A DNA stretch of 64,000 nt from Aestuariivivens sediminis (lineage in GTDB: Bacteria; Bacteroidota; Bacteroidia; Flavobacteriales; Flavobacteriaceae), in NCBI RefSeq assembly GCF_022662105.1, contig NZ_JAKMCP010000006.1:1-64000 (forward strand). The letters run 5' to 3'. The position numbers were made by a program, and so were the translations under genes. Under the pieces are notes generated by a model. It made no database searches, was not told the origin of the DNA, and was given only the letters and a program-made list of their open reading frames with translations. Shown piece after piece: positions 1 to 8,954 of this stretch (its first letter is position 1; every line of letters starts with the position of its first letter).

Positions 1-2
1 TC

Positions 3-1292
3 CTTCCCTTCACCTTGCCTGGAGATGGTGCTGAAACGGTTAACTGTCCTGACGATGCGGTAGCTCCTGGAGCACCAACACTACAGGATACCTGTGGTAA
101 TGACCTGATGAGCGAGCTTACAGGAGACACAGGAGCCGTAGAGTGTGAGGGTACAAGAACATTTACCTATACCTTTACCGACTGTGCCGGTAACAGTGCA
201 ACCTGGGATTATGTCTACACTATAGATGATAATATCGATCCAGTAATTACGCCTTTAGATGGTGGCTATGTTTGTAACGGTGAAGTACCGGAATATTTAG
301 AAACTACATGGAGTGATAATTGTGGTGATGGAGGTACTATTATGGCCTATGCCAATATGGTAAGTAGTGATGAATGTTCAGCAATTTATGAGTATGTGTT
401 TAATGTGTCGGATTGTGCAGGAAATGCAGCAGAAACTGTTACGGTCGAATACATCAGCGAATGGGATAAGGTCGGAAACTGTGAAACGGCTTTTGCAAGA
501 GCAGATGAAGGCGCAGAATGTTTTATCCCGGACTTTAAACGTTGGGGTTGGACCAATTACTTCGAATGTGAAGGCACTTATGAATTGCCGTTATATGCCG
601 GAGCAGCACAATGTGATGTGTCTAAAGGCGCTCTTGTAGGTACTGTGACGGTTGATTACACTGGTGGTATGGTTACTGTAACCTATGGCGATTTAGCCCC
701 TGGTTACGTTATGACCGAAGCCCATGTCTATGTAGGTTGTGAACCCTATCCTCAAAAGAATGGATCGGACACAGTTGCACCAGGACAATATCCGTATAAT
801 CCGTCCAACCTAGGTACCGTGCAGAATTATTCTGTTAAGGTTACCGATATTAGTGGACCAATATATGTGATTGCTCATGCGGTAACCTGTGAGGTTCTTT
901 GTATGTGTTCACCTTCTGAGAGTGATTTATTATCAGAAAATGAAGGTGGAATGGTATCATTTGACGGTGGCTTTACCTGTGCAGGTGGTGGCTCTTGTGA
1001 GCCTGAACTGGTTCAAGACCTTGGAACTGTAGATTTCAAAGCTTACCCGGTACCATTTGATCAGGAAGTGAATATTAACTATTCATTCGATTACGATACC
1101 GATGTTAGTATTGACGTATTTGATATGAAGGGTGCCTTAATCAGATCATCTGAAAACACCCAATATATTAAAGGGTCTTTGGAAACCACGACTATTGATC
1201 TTTCAGGAACCGATAATCAAATGTTCTTTGTAAGGTTAACGACAGCGGAGGGAACTATTGTTAAAAAAATAGTATCGTCCAGTCCACAATAG
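3..1292 (+). CDS. Secreted Cys-rich repeat protein with T9SS type A sorting domain (5' partial)
   Basis: The reading frame is open to the left window edge, so this is the C-terminal part of a larger protein. The visible 430 or so residues contain repeated Cys-rich segments of the type DCAGN plus an aromatic stretch and 'DNIDPVI', resembling HYR/Ig-like repeats of large flavobacterial surface proteins. The last ~85 residues form a typical type IX secretion sorting domain: 'AYPVPF' opening, 'VSIDVFDMKGALI', and an 'FFVRLTTAEGTIVKKIV' ending. The protein is therefore predicted to be exported by the Sec system, carried across the outer membrane by T9SS and anchored or released at the surface. A bidirectional-looking terminator follows. 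The function of the missing N-terminal part cannot be told. Confidence 0.85.
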   Translation, partial: LPFTLPGDGAETVNCPDDAVAPGAPTLQDTCGNDLMSELTGDTGAVECEGTRTFTYTFTDCAGNSATWDYVYTIDDNIDPVITPLDGGYVCNGEVPEYLETTWSDNCGDGGTIMAYANMVSSDECSAIYEYVFNVSDCAGNAAETVTVEYISEWDKVGNCETAFARADEGAECFIPDFKRWGWTNYFECEGTYELPLYAGAAQCDVSKGALVGTVTVDYTGGMVTVTYGDLAPGYVMTEAHVYVGCEPYPQKNGSDTVAPGQYPYNPSNLGTVQNYSVKVTDISGPIYVIAHAVTCEVLCMCSPSESDLLSENEGGMVSFDGGFTCAGGGSCEPELVQDLGTVDFKAYPVPFDQEVNINYSFDYDTDVSIDVFDMKGALIRSSENTQYIKGSLETTTIDLSGTDNQMFFVRLTTAEGTIVKKIVSSSPQ

Positions 1293-1314
1293 GATATTTA
1301 ACTAAATTTAAATA

Positions 1315-1346
1315 AAAAAGAGCCGCTCAATGCGGCTCTTTTTTTT
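1315..1346 (+). terminator. Rho-independent terminator
   Basis: A perfect GAGCCGC/GCGGCTC stem (1320-1326 and 1332-1338) with a 5-nt loop lies between an A-run and a T-run of eight. It can terminate the upstream plus-strand gene, and the flanking A-run lets it serve the converging minus-strand gene too. Confidence 0.9.
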
Positions 1347-1393
1347 GATGTTACTACTGTATTTTAAAATAGTTGCACTTAAATATTATTAAA

Positions 1394-2239
1394 TTACTGT
1401 TTTAATATTTTAATGGTGTAATAACTTTTATAGTTTCTAACTTTAGCAATATAAATACCTCTATTAAAATTAGAAAGATCAATATATTCCTGAGTGGAAT
1501 TAAGTTTTTTATTTAATACTTCTTTCCCAAGTACATTAAACAGGGAGATTTCGCTAAAAACTTCTGAATCTGATTTTAAAACGAGTTTCTGATTGGCTAA
1601 GTCATAGTAATGTCTAACGGAATTTAAATTCGAAATTTCCTCCGGTGTACTCAAAAGTGCTGAACTAACAGAAACATCATCAATATTTAAAATAAATTGA
1701 CTTCCTGAAATATTTTCATGTCGAAATGCCAAATAAATCATATTTCCTGCAAGAGAAGAAATATCTAAACTACGAGTAACAAAGGTCCCACTTCCTCCAA
1801 CTTCATCAGCATATTCACCACGCTGTACAGGACTTGATTGAAAATCAGAAATCTGATTACCGGTTGAAGCATAAACCGTGTAGTATTCGTGCGAGTATGT
1901 CGCATTTTCTCCTCTTACTTTCCAGGTAACTTGAATATTATCACCTGAATTAAAAGAAGTCAAATCAATACTATTGGAGTAAATCCAATTATCGGGGTTT
2001 AAATCACCCTGAACTGAGTTCCATGATCTAGAGGTTAAACATTTGTGTCCTCCATAGGTGGCACCATATTCTCTCCAGTACCAATTATTACCATCACCGT
2101 CCTTGTCAGAAACATTCCAACATACACCAATTACCGAAGAATCGTCAAAAGTTTCAGTAACAGGTAATGTATCATAACATTGGGCAATTAATGGGTAATT
2201 TGCACTTATAATACAAATTAATAGTAGTAGTCTTTTCAT
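1394..2239 (-). CDS. Secreted choice-of-anchor-J-type protein with T9SS sorting domain
   Basis: 281 residues from the ATG at 2239; a TTG 21 bases upstream is in frame, but the signal peptide (MKRLLLL ... LIAQ) starts naturally at the ATG. Residues ~25-185 look like a choice-of-anchor J / cleaved-adhesin beta-sandwich, with 'ETFDD' at the start, 'DNWIYSNSIDL' and 'FILNIDDVSV' at the end. This fold is common as a binding module in Bacteroidota surface proteins. The last ~75 residues form a T9SS type A sorting domain ('ISLFNVLGKEVLNKKL ... GIYIAKV'). Nothing else is present, so this is probably a small surface or secreted binding protein with unknown ligand. It converges on the preceding gene across the shared terminator. 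Confidence 0.8.
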   Translation of the reverse strand: MKRLLLLICIISANYPLIAQCYDTLPVTETFDDSSVIGVCWNVSDKDGDGNNWYWREYGATYGGHKCLTSRSWNSVQGDLNPDNWIYSNSIDLTSFNSGDNIQVTWKVRGENATYSHEYYTVYASTGNQISDFQSSPVQRGEYADEVGGSGTFVTRSLDISSLAGNMIYLAFRHENISGSQFILNIDDVSVSSALLSTPEEISNLNSVRHYYDLANQKLVLKSDSEVFSEISLFNVLGKEVLNKKLNSTQEYIDLSNFNRGIYIAKVRNYKSYYTIKILKQ

Positions 2240-2466
2240 AATCAAGTAGGTTAAATTCAAGCTAAAAATACAAATAATTTACTTTTAAACGAATAATATA
2301 GTATTTTATCGATAAAAGGTTTTATTTTGTAGGGTTATGAATACATATAATTGCATTTCATCGATAACACCGGTATTATTATAGACATATTCACAAAATA
2401 AACAGGGCTGTTAATATTCCTTAATAATTTTAGTGCAATTGTTCACGATAAACTTAATAAAGGTGT

Positions 2467-2474
2467 TATTTTTG
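2467..2474 (+). promoter_or_regulatory. -7 promoter box of the helicase gene
   Basis: TATTTTTG matches the Bacteroidota -7 consensus TAnnTTTG and sits 18 bases before the ATG at 2493. A GTG further upstream in the same frame would lie before the box, so it cannot be the start of the main transcript. The -33 TTG candidate (2439-2441) is spaced slightly long. Confidence 0.6.
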
Positions 2475-2492
2475 CACATTGCAATTTTTTTT

Positions 2493-4046
2493 ATGAGTGT
2501 TTCCACATTAGAATTAGAAGAACGTAAAGCAGGTAAGGATTTATACAGTTACCAAAAGGGCGCTATCAACAAAATTTTTAAGGCCTTTGAAGAATCACCT
2601 GAGGATTACCATCTCTTGTATCAATTACCGACAGGAGGAGGGAAGACAGTTATCTTTTCCGAAATTGTAAGGCAGTATTTAAAGCACCACCATAAAAAAG
2701 TTCTGGTAATGACCCACCGGATTGAACTTTGTAAACAAACCTCTAAAATGCTTACCGAGTTTAACGTGGTTAACAAAGTCGTTGACAGTAAGGCTGATTT
2801 GAGCGATCAGGGAGAATACAGCTGTTTTGTGGCCATGGTGGAAACCCTAAATAACCGCTTACATGACGATAAACTGGATATTTCAGATATTGGCCTCGTT
2901 ATTATAGACGAAGCGCATTACAATTCATTTACCAAGTTATTCAAATTTTTTAGTCAGTCCTTTATCCTTGGTGTCACGGCAACCCCCCTGAGTTCGAGTA
3001 TTGAATTACCGATGACCGACAATTACAATGAACTTATTGTCGGGGAAAGTATAGAGTCCCTTATTCAGAACGGTTTTTTATCCCGGGCTGAAATGTATTC
3101 CTATAATGTAGGGCTTACCTCTCTGGTGGTTGGCGCCAATGGTGATTATACCGTAAAATCATCGGAAGACCTGTATACTGCCGACGATATGCTATCGAAG
3201 CTGTTGTATGCCTATGAGGAGCGTTCTAAAGGCAAGAAAACCCTAATTTTTAATAATGGTATTAATACCTCCCTGCATGTCTATGAAACCTTTAAAAGGG
3301 CAGGATATAAAATTGCACATTTAGATAATACCAATACCAAAAAGGAACGGGCCATGATTTTAAAATGGTTTAAAAACACCCCCGATGCCATTTTAACCTC
3401 CGTGAGTATATTGACGACCGGTTTTGATGAACCCACAGTGGAAAGTATTATTCTCAACAGAGCTACAAAATCCTTGACCCTCTATTATCAAATGATTGGT
3501 AGGGGATCACGTGTTTTAAAAAATAAAAACACGTTTACGGTAGTCGATTTAGGCAATAACTTTCATCGATTTGGTCCATGGGGCGATAATCTGGACTGGC
3601 AACGCATCTTTAAATCGCCCAATTATTATTTAGACGCTCTATTGAGCGACGAAGAGCTTGAAAGCAATTTCAAATATGAGATGCCCGATGAGTTGCGTGC
3701 TGAGTTTTCAAATTCTAAAGAGGTCTATTTTGATATCCAAAAAACCTATGTGGATTGTATTAGAAACGGAAAATCCTCCAAATCCGTTCTAAAACTGTCT
3801 ATAAAACAGCACGCCGAAATTTGTGTCGAGAACAGCGAAGATGTTTATGATGCTTTAATTCTGGCAAAAAAACTCGGAGATGATATTGATTTTAGAATTA
3901 ACCGCTATACCAAATGCATTAGCAAAAGTACCTTTAACTTTGTAGAATGGCTTAAAGGGGATTACCGAAAAAAGCTAAATACCTATATACGTCAAAATTT
4001 TGATGACGTCTATGCCTCTATTCATGGCTATCCGCCGAAGGACTGA
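2493..4046 (+). CDS. DEAD/DEAH-box helicase, RadD/YejH-like
   Basis: 517-residue superfamily 2 helicase. A Q-like 'LYSYQKGAI' precedes Walker A 'PTGGGKT'. The Walker B/DEAH box is 'VIIDEAHYN', motif III is 'GVTATP', and motifs V-VI are 'TTGFDEP' and 'YYQMIGRGSR'. These occur in order over about 370 residues and are followed by a ~150-residue C-terminal region with no recognised domain. The arrangement is that of RadD/YejH-type helicases, which act in DNA repair in E. coli. It lacks a nuclease domain, and there is no adjacent methylase, so a type I/III restriction subunit is unlikely. The start is fixed by the -7 box 18 bases upstream. It appears to be a single-gene unit. Confident as a helicase, less so for the precise subfamily. 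Confidence 0.85.
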   Translation: MSVSTLELEERKAGKDLYSYQKGAINKIFKAFEESPEDYHLLYQLPTGGGKTVIFSEIVRQYLKHHHKKVLVMTHRIELCKQTSKMLTEFNVVNKVVDSKADLSDQGEYSCFVAMVETLNNRLHDDKLDISDIGLVIIDEAHYNSFTKLFKFFSQSFILGVTATPLSSSIELPMTDNYNELIVGESIESLIQNGFLSRAEMYSYNVGLTSLVVGANGDYTVKSSEDLYTADDMLSKLLYAYEERSKGKKTLIFNNGINTSLHVYETFKRAGYKIAHLDNTNTKKERAMILKWFKNTPDAILTSVSILTTGFDEPTVESIILNRATKSLTLYYQMIGRGSRVLKNKNTFTVVDLGNNFHRFGPWGDNLDWQRIFKSPNYYLDALLSDEELESNFKYEMPDELRAEFSNSKEVYFDIQKTYVDCIRNGKSSKSVLKLSIKQHAEICVENSEDVYDALILAKKLGDDIDFRINRYTKCISKSTFNFVEWLKGDYRKKLNTYIRQNFDDVYASIHGYPPKD

Positions 4047-4100
4047 ATTCTTTATAATGACGTAAATTAAGGCGTCTCTTTCGCTAAGCACAATTTTGAT

Positions 4101-4187
4101 CCCATGGCCTTAAATTGTTTGTTAACAATGTCTGCATCTTTTAAAAATAAGTTTACTTTTACCAAACTTTTTGGCCTATGGCCTTAA
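4101..4187. repeat. Imperfect direct repeat upstream of the EamA gene
   Basis: CCCATGGCCTTAA (4101-4113) recurs as CCTATGGCCTTAA (4175-4187), and each is followed by a CATCTTTTAAA block, at once in the second copy and after about 20 extra bases in the first. This looks like a partly deleted tandem duplication in the 160-bp gap. No gene is seen in the gap. Confidence 0.5.
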
Positions 4188-4206
4188 CATCTTTTAAATT
4201 CCATTC

Positions 4207-5124
4207 ATGAGTGTGCCGCGCAAAACCATTTCCATCTTACTCGCTTTTTTTGCCATTTATGTCATATGGGGATCCACGTACCTCTTGAATAAAATAGCGG
4301 TGAGTGAATTACCTCCTTTTAAATTAGCCTCTATACGATTTCTTGTATCGAGTGTTTTTATTTTCATTATTGCCAAGGTTTTAAGAGTCCGGATAACCAT
4401 TACAAAGAGGCAATTTAAAAATACCATTATTGCCGGTTTTCTATTCCTAACCTTTGGGAATGGCGTAGTGGTATGGGCCTTAAAATTTGTGGACAGCGGT
4501 TTCGCCGCCCTGGAAATATCGGCACAACCTTTAGTGGTTTTACTATTAATGTGGTTGATTCAGGGTAAAAAAATATCGGCCATGTCTTATATTGGAGTCC
4601 TTTTAGGATTTATTGGAATTTACCTTTTGGTCAGTCAAAAACAATTAATCAGTCAAGACAACCAGGTCGTGGGTATGATCATGATCTTTGTGTGTATGGT
4701 GAGTTGGGCCTATGGAAGTTTATTTGTGGGCAGGGCAGATATGCCGGCTAATTACTTTGTGAATACGGGATACCAAATGTTAACGGGAGGTATTATGTTA
4801 GCTATGGCCAGTTTTTGTTTTGGTGAAACATGGTCACTGCCTTCAACATGGAGTAGTAATGTGCAATGGGCCATGCTGGGGCTGATATTTTTTGGAAGCA
4901 TCATAGCCTTTACGGCATTCAATTATTTACTCAAAGTCGTTTCACCCGAAAAAGTTTCTACCAACACCTATGTAAACCCTATTATAGCCCTTATTTTAGG
5001 ATGGTGGATCCTTGATGAACGAATTACATTGCAGTCCATTATAGCTGCTGTGGTTTTGCTTACCGGGGTATATTTCATAAATTCCAAACGGGTTCTGACC
5101 AAACCCAGGATTATTGGGCGCTAA
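4207..5124 (+). CDS. EamA/DMT-superfamily transporter
   Basis: 305-residue integral membrane protein with about ten hydrophobic segments arranged as two halves, the pattern of EamA (drug/metabolite transporter) proteins. The N-terminal hallmark 'VIWGSTYLLNKIAV' and the second-half 'VSPEKVSTNTYVNPIIALILGW' are typical of the RhaT/YdcZ-like branch. Proteins of this family export amino acids, nucleosides or drugs; no substrate can be assigned here. The start is the ATG at 4207. No close neighbour suggests an operon: 72 bases separate it from the next gene. Confidence 0.85.
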   Translation: MSVPRKTISILLAFFAIYVIWGSTYLLNKIAVSELPPFKLASIRFLVSSVFIFIIAKVLRVRITITKRQFKNTIIAGFLFLTFGNGVVVWALKFVDSGFAALEISAQPLVVLLLMWLIQGKKISAMSYIGVLLGFIGIYLLVSQKQLISQDNQVVGMIMIFVCMVSWAYGSLFVGRADMPANYFVNTGYQMLTGGIMLAMASFCFGETWSLPSTWSSNVQWAMLGLIFFGSIIAFTAFNYLLKVVSPEKVSTNTYVNPIIALILGWWILDERITLQSIIAAVVLLTGVYFINSKRVLTKPRIIGR

Positions 5125-5196
5125 CCAAAAGTTACCTAAGTCTTTAGCTTATTTTATACCTATTATTTGTAATTTGCACCCCTTTAAGAATGAGGA

Positions 5197-6246
5197 ATGA
5201 AAGTACCTAAACGAATCAACGACATTCGCAGAAACGTTATGCATCGCATAACCAAAAATATAGGTCGTTCCCATAGGGAGCCGGTATTTGGTTCACTCCA
5301 TGTCGAGGCCATTAAAAACGTATTAATTGTAAGACCCAATCACCGTTTGGGAAATCAATTATTATTAACGCCCATTGTACAGGAAGTCATTAATACCTTT
5401 CCATATTGTAAAATTGATTTGTTTGTAAAGGGTGGTGTTGCTTTTCCGGTATTTGAAAATTATGATCAAATACATCAAATCATTCCGCTTCCTAAAAAGC
5501 CATTTAATAATCTGTTTACCTATATGGCCAAGTGGATAGGGTTAAGAAGAAGACGTTATGATTTGGTTATTAATGCCGACCGAAATTCCGCTTCAGGTCG
5601 ATTACTAACTCAGATCAGTAAAGCCAATTTCAAAGTGTTTGGTGAGATTTACGAAAATATTCAAAAGGTACATTCGGACTACCACCATATTGCAAAGTAC
5701 CCTGTTTATAATCTAAGGTACTATTTGTCTCAATTAGGCATTGAACAAGATCATAGCGATGTACCTGTATTGGATATAAAACTCAGTGAGGATGAAATAT
5801 CCCGGGGGAAAGCCATTTTGGATGGCATTATTAACAACGACAAAAAGTCCATTTGTATTTATACCAATGCCACGGGAGATAAATGTTACTCTGAAACTTG
5901 GTGGGAAACCCTTTATGATAGGCTATTAGACGAATATCCGGATTATAACATTATTGAAATGTTACCCATTGAGAATATTTCAAAGATTCATTTTAAGGCG
6001 CCTAATTTTTACAGTAAGGATATACGCGAAATGGGTGCCATTATCGCAAACACATCCATTTTTATAGCTGCAGATAACGGGGTCATGCATTTAGCCAGTG
6101 CCGCTTTGACTCCAACGGTTGGGTTTTTTTCGGTAACCAATCCACTCGTTTATGCTCCTTATGGAAATGGTAGCATAGCCTTGGATACCAACAGTACAAC
6201 CATAGAGGATTGGATCAAAGCCATTACTGCCATTCTCGGTATTTAA
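5197..6246 (+). CDS. Glycosyltransferase family 9 (heptosyltransferase-like)
   Basis: 349 residues. The N-terminal 'KNVLIVRPNHRLGNQLLLTPIV' and the C-terminal 'IFIAADNGVMHLASAALTPTVGFF' are the GT9 signatures for the acceptor-binding half and for nucleotide-sugar binding. GT9 enzymes transfer ADP-heptose or related sugars to the LPS core or other surface glycans. No LPS-core or O-antigen genes flank it, so the acceptor is unknown. TTTG-rich sequence about 30 bases upstream (5165-5177) may be a promoter, but the match to TAnnTTTG is imperfect. The stop overlaps that of the converging small gene by 4 bases. Confidence 0.8.
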   Translation: MKVPKRINDIRRNVMHRITKNIGRSHREPVFGSLHVEAIKNVLIVRPNHRLGNQLLLTPIVQEVINTFPYCKIDLFVKGGVAFPVFENYDQIHQIIPLPKKPFNNLFTYMAKWIGLRRRRYDLVINADRNSASGRLLTQISKANFKVFGEIYENIQKVHSDYHHIAKYPVYNLRYYLSQLGIEQDHSDVPVLDIKLSEDEISRGKAILDGIINNDKKSICIYTNATGDKCYSETWWETLYDRLLDEYPDYNIIEMLPIENISKIHFKAPNFYSKDIREMGAIIANTSIFIAADNGVMHLASAALTPTVGFFSVTNPLVYAPYGNGSIALDTNSTTIEDWIKAITAILGI

Positions 6247-6515
6247 GCACTTTTTTTGGTCTGGTACGTAATATTGTTTTTGATGTGCAGCAGGTGGTTA
6301 ACCACGGCAGACAATTCAAATTGCAGGTATTTTTTGTTCTTTTTGCTCAAATTGCTAATTTCATGAGCGTATAAAATGGCGTTCCCCTTTTTCACCGAAA
6401 TGAAAAAAAGATCCTCTTCTGCATTTAAACTGACATTACTTCGGTAATTACTTTCAAGGAGTAACCAGAAGGATAAACTGTTAATTTGATTGAATAAGGC
6501 AAAATGCGTATCCAT
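6243..6515 (-). CDS. Small hypothetical protein (90 aa)
   Basis: No family recognised. Starts with ATG at 6515. The N-terminal half alternates hydrophobic and polar residues ('FALFNQINSLSFWLLLESNYRSN') and the C-terminal half is a likely helix rich in Lys and Asn. There is no signal peptide. It converges on the GT9 gene with a 4-base overlap, a common arrangement for real compact genes. It could still be a chance frame, so confidence is moderate. Confidence 0.45.
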   Translation of the reverse strand: MDTHFALFNQINSLSFWLLLESNYRSNVSLNAEEDLFFISVKKGNAILYAHEISNLSKKNKKYLQFELSAVVNHLLHIKNNITYQTKKSA

Positions 6516-6764
6516 AACAACAGGGTTTTAAGATTTGGTATTTTAAAACTAGATAAGCGGTGTTTTGAAAGCAAAAAATATTGACAGGTGGCTCATTATT
6601 TCGGTAAAAGGCTTAGGAATAACACGTTATCCGAAAAAATATACCTTTCGAGGATATTTGAAAAAATGGTTACGAAGCACTTTAATACCTGAAGGGTATC
6701 GGAATTCTTAGTATTATATTTTGTAAATTAGTGATTGTAAAATGCTTATAAAAAAAAAGTGAGT

Positions 6765-7313
6765 ATGAAACGTGTGATCCCCTTACGTTTTTTATCCATG
6801 CTTCTATTGGTGGCATGTGCATCGACAAAACCCACGGCTTCAGCAGAAGAATTAAAAGCTCTGGAAACCATTGTAAGCTCCGGAACTTTTGAAGTTGAAT
6901 CAAATTTCGCCTACCCACAGGTGAGCAATGCGGTACAACAGGTCCTGAACTCAGGGCTATTGCAACCGGGAAGCAATGCAGGAGGCATCAGTTTAATCGG
7001 AAATCCCAATTATTTAAGGATCCGTAACGACAGTGTATTCTCTTATTTACCCTATTTTGGCGAACGCCGTATGCGGGCAGGCTATGGCTCGGGTGATGGA
7101 GCCATTCAACTTAAAAGTATCCTGAGTGATTATACCATTAATAAAAATAAAAATGGGAGTTACCGTATTAATTTTAGTGCCGATGGCCAGTCCGAAAACT
7201 ATCGCGTAGTCCTTGACGTGTTCCCCAATCTCAAAACTTCTATGCTATTGAATGGGGTCTACCGGCTTCCCATTCAGTATAGTGGGACCATAAAGCAGTT
7301 AAAAATGGAGTAG
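6765..7313 (+). CDS. DUF4251 domain-containing lipoprotein
   Basis: 182 residues. A signal peptide with lipobox 'LLVACAS' gives a lipidated Cys18. The rest resembles the DUF4251 family of Bacteroidota: 'LKALETIVSSGTFEVESNFAYP' near the start, 'YLRIRNDSVFSYLPYFGERRM' in the middle and 'YSGTIKQL' at the end. The function of the family is unknown; it is predicted to sit in the periplasm or outer membrane. The ATG at 6765 is preferred over a GTG six bases upstream. About 250 bases before it hold no convincing gene. Confidence 0.75.
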   Translation: MKRVIPLRFLSMLLLVACASTKPTASAEELKALETIVSSGTFEVESNFAYPQVSNAVQQVLNSGLLQPGSNAGGISLIGNPNYLRIRNDSVFSYLPYFGERRMRAGYGSGDGAIQLKSILSDYTINKNKNGSYRINFSADGQSENYRVVLDVFPNLKTSMLLNGVYRLPIQYSGTIKQLKME

Positions 7314-7544
7314 GGCATGAGCTTGTGCTGTTCTATTTTGGTTGAATGAGAGAGACCCTTAAAAAGACTTAAGTCGCCGGGATGGTAGTTAAAAAACCAA
7401 TTTAATCGATAAACGAAAGCCCCTGTTTTAGCGGTATGCCATGATTTATTCACTTTATCGTGTATTTCTTGAGTTCATATGATTTTTTAGGTGTTAACCT
7501 CTTCTATTATATACTTTTAACAATGAATAGAAACTGGATACCCC

Positions 7545-8183
7545 ATGAAAACGCTATTAGCCCTAACCTGTTTTGCATGTATTGTAAATGTAAATACGTC
7601 ATTTGCACAAGACGTCATCGCAAAAAATGATACGCATAGTCCACTATATGATTATTCCGAACGGCATTTAAACCATATGGATACCATTCCCGGCTTTAAT
7701 GAGCAGGACAGCAAACTGAAAATATCGGGTACCATTTACTATAATGACGGTGTTACACCCGCTAAGGATGTTATTGTATATGTCTATCAACCCAATGCGG
7801 ATGGTGATTTTAAAACCCATAAAACTACCAGTGGCAAAAAATATATAGAACATAGGGCATGGGTAAAAACCAATGCCGATGGCGAATATACCATCTATAC
7901 GTTTATTCCCGGTGCGCCTTATGTACCGCTTACATATCCTCGTAAACGAGGTATGAAACAAATTCTTCCGGTTATAAAAGTCCCCGGTAAACCCGAATAT
8001 GACTTCGATGCCTTTATTTTTGATGACGATCCGGCCATTTCTGACCGTTGCAGAAAAAAACTGGAACGTATGGACTACCAAGGCATGTTGACCCTAAGAA
8101 AAGAAGGTGATCTGTATGTGGCCGAAAAGAATATTGTGCTGAAAGATCAACATCCTGCACATACTGTGGTGGCCTCCTTGTAA
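7545..8183 (+). CDS. Secreted intradiol-dioxygenase-like protein lacking His iron ligands
   Basis: 212 residues with a signal peptide (MKTLLALTCFACI ... SFAQ). The core from residue ~55 to 165 follows the intradiol ring-cleavage dioxygenase fold: 'ISGTIYYNDGVTPAKDVIVYVYQPNADG', then 'TNADGEYTIYTFIPGAPYVPL', then 'YDFDAFIFDDDP', which matches the TQLYFxxDP region. Catalytic members bind Fe(III) with two Tyr and two His, the His in an 'RPxHIH' motif. Here that stretch reads 'RKRGMKQILPVIKV' with no His. The protein is therefore probably a non-catalytic or differently acting relative. It stands alone; the 230 bases upstream hold nothing recognisable. Confidence 0.65.
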   Translation: MKTLLALTCFACIVNVNTSFAQDVIAKNDTHSPLYDYSERHLNHMDTIPGFNEQDSKLKISGTIYYNDGVTPAKDVIVYVYQPNADGDFKTHKTTSGKKYIEHRAWVKTNADGEYTIYTFIPGAPYVPLTYPRKRGMKQILPVIKVPGKPEYDFDAFIFDDDPAISDRCRKKLERMDYQGMLTLRKEGDLYVAEKNIVLKDQHPAHTVVASL

Positions 8184-8205
8184 CCTTTCCCCAGAAATTC
8201 TCGAA

Positions 8206-8251
8206 ATGTCGTAAAATCATTAACGACATCTCATAATGTTGCGATATATCG
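8206..8251. promoter_or_regulatory. Two dyads upstream of the redox lipoprotein pair
   Basis: ATGTCGT (8206-8212) is inverted as ACGACAT (8223-8229), followed by the perfect 10-bp palindrome CGATATATCG (8242-8251). They lie 107-152 bases before the tlpA-like start and are likely regulator sites. Parts (CATAATGTTG, CGATATA) resemble the element at 13661. Confidence 0.4.
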
Positions 8252-8357
8252 TAATTCCCGTTATGATATGAATTCTTCTATATAATTGATTTACAAATAG
8301 TTAAATTTATGGCATGAGATTGGAATGATAGATTTTGTTAATATCATCTATACCATC

Positions 8358-8954
8358 ATGAAAACATGCTTCAACTTAAGATTTTTATCCTTATGCTTGG
8401 TGTTAGGCGTATTAAGTACGGTAACCCTGACCTCCTGTAAAAACAATAACACCGAAACGACCATGGTGTCTCGTAATACCATGGAAACCCCTATGGTAAA
8501 AGCCCCGGATTTCGAACTCTTATCAACCGAGGGAACCCCGATTAGGTTGTCGGACTATAGCGGTCAGGTGGTGGTTCTTCATATCGCCACAACGTGGTGT
8601 CCATACTGTAATGCCGAAGCCCCATATTTGGAGCAATTAAGCAGAGACTATAAGGATAGGGGTGTGGTGGTCTTAATTATTGACGTTAAAGAACCAAAAG
8701 CACTGGTTCAGGAAAAATGGGTTCAACAACACCAACTGAGTTTTCCTGTTGTATTAGATACGGATGGTACAGTGGCTGCCAGTTTCGCTCCCAAAGAGGT
8801 CTTACCCGAGCTGGCCAGAGATGAGATCATGCTGGCCTCCAATATTATTATTGATCAAAACGGAAACATGCAATTCATGAGTTTATTGGATACTAAAAAT
8901 TTCGATTCTAAACTCATCCATGTTAAAAATAAACTCGATGAGCTGCTCTACTAA
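8358..8954 (+). CDS. TlpA/ResA-like thioredoxin-fold lipoprotein
   Basis: 198 residues. Signal peptide with lipobox 'LTSC' (Cys27). The thioredoxin-like domain runs from residue ~47, with 'APDFELLSTEGTPIRLSDYSGQVVVLHIATTWCPYC' split by the active-site CPYC at residues 81-84, a cis-Pro region 'FPVVLD' and 'SNIIIDQNGNM'. TlpA/ResA proteins reduce disulfides, for example in apocytochrome c, or handle peroxides at the periplasmic face. An upstream in-frame ATG (8325) would put 11 odd residues before the signal peptide. The gene overlaps the start of the next one, a DsbD-N-domain lipoprotein, so the two are probably translated together and act on one redox pathway. Confidence 0.85.
   Translation: MKTCFNLRFLSLCLVLGVLSTVTLTSCKNNNTETTMVSRNTMETPMVKAPDFELLSTEGTPIRLSDYSGQVVVLHIATTWCPYCNAEAPYLEQLSRDYKDRGVVVLIIDVKEPKALVQEKWVQQHQLSFPVVLDTDGTVAASFAPKEVLPELARDEIMLASNIIIDQNGNMQFMSLLDTKNFDSKLIHVKNKLDELLY

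Noticed and set aside
4067-4162. Minus-strand frame ending VNLFLKDADIVNKQFKAMG... before the EamA gene
   Set aside because: Only about 32 codons with a TTG start, lies in duplicated promoter DNA, and an apparent upstream extension proved to be a different frame.
6588-6692. 34-codon GTG frame before the DUF4251 gene
   Set aside because: Protein-like but short, with a GTG start and no promoter; not enough evidence.
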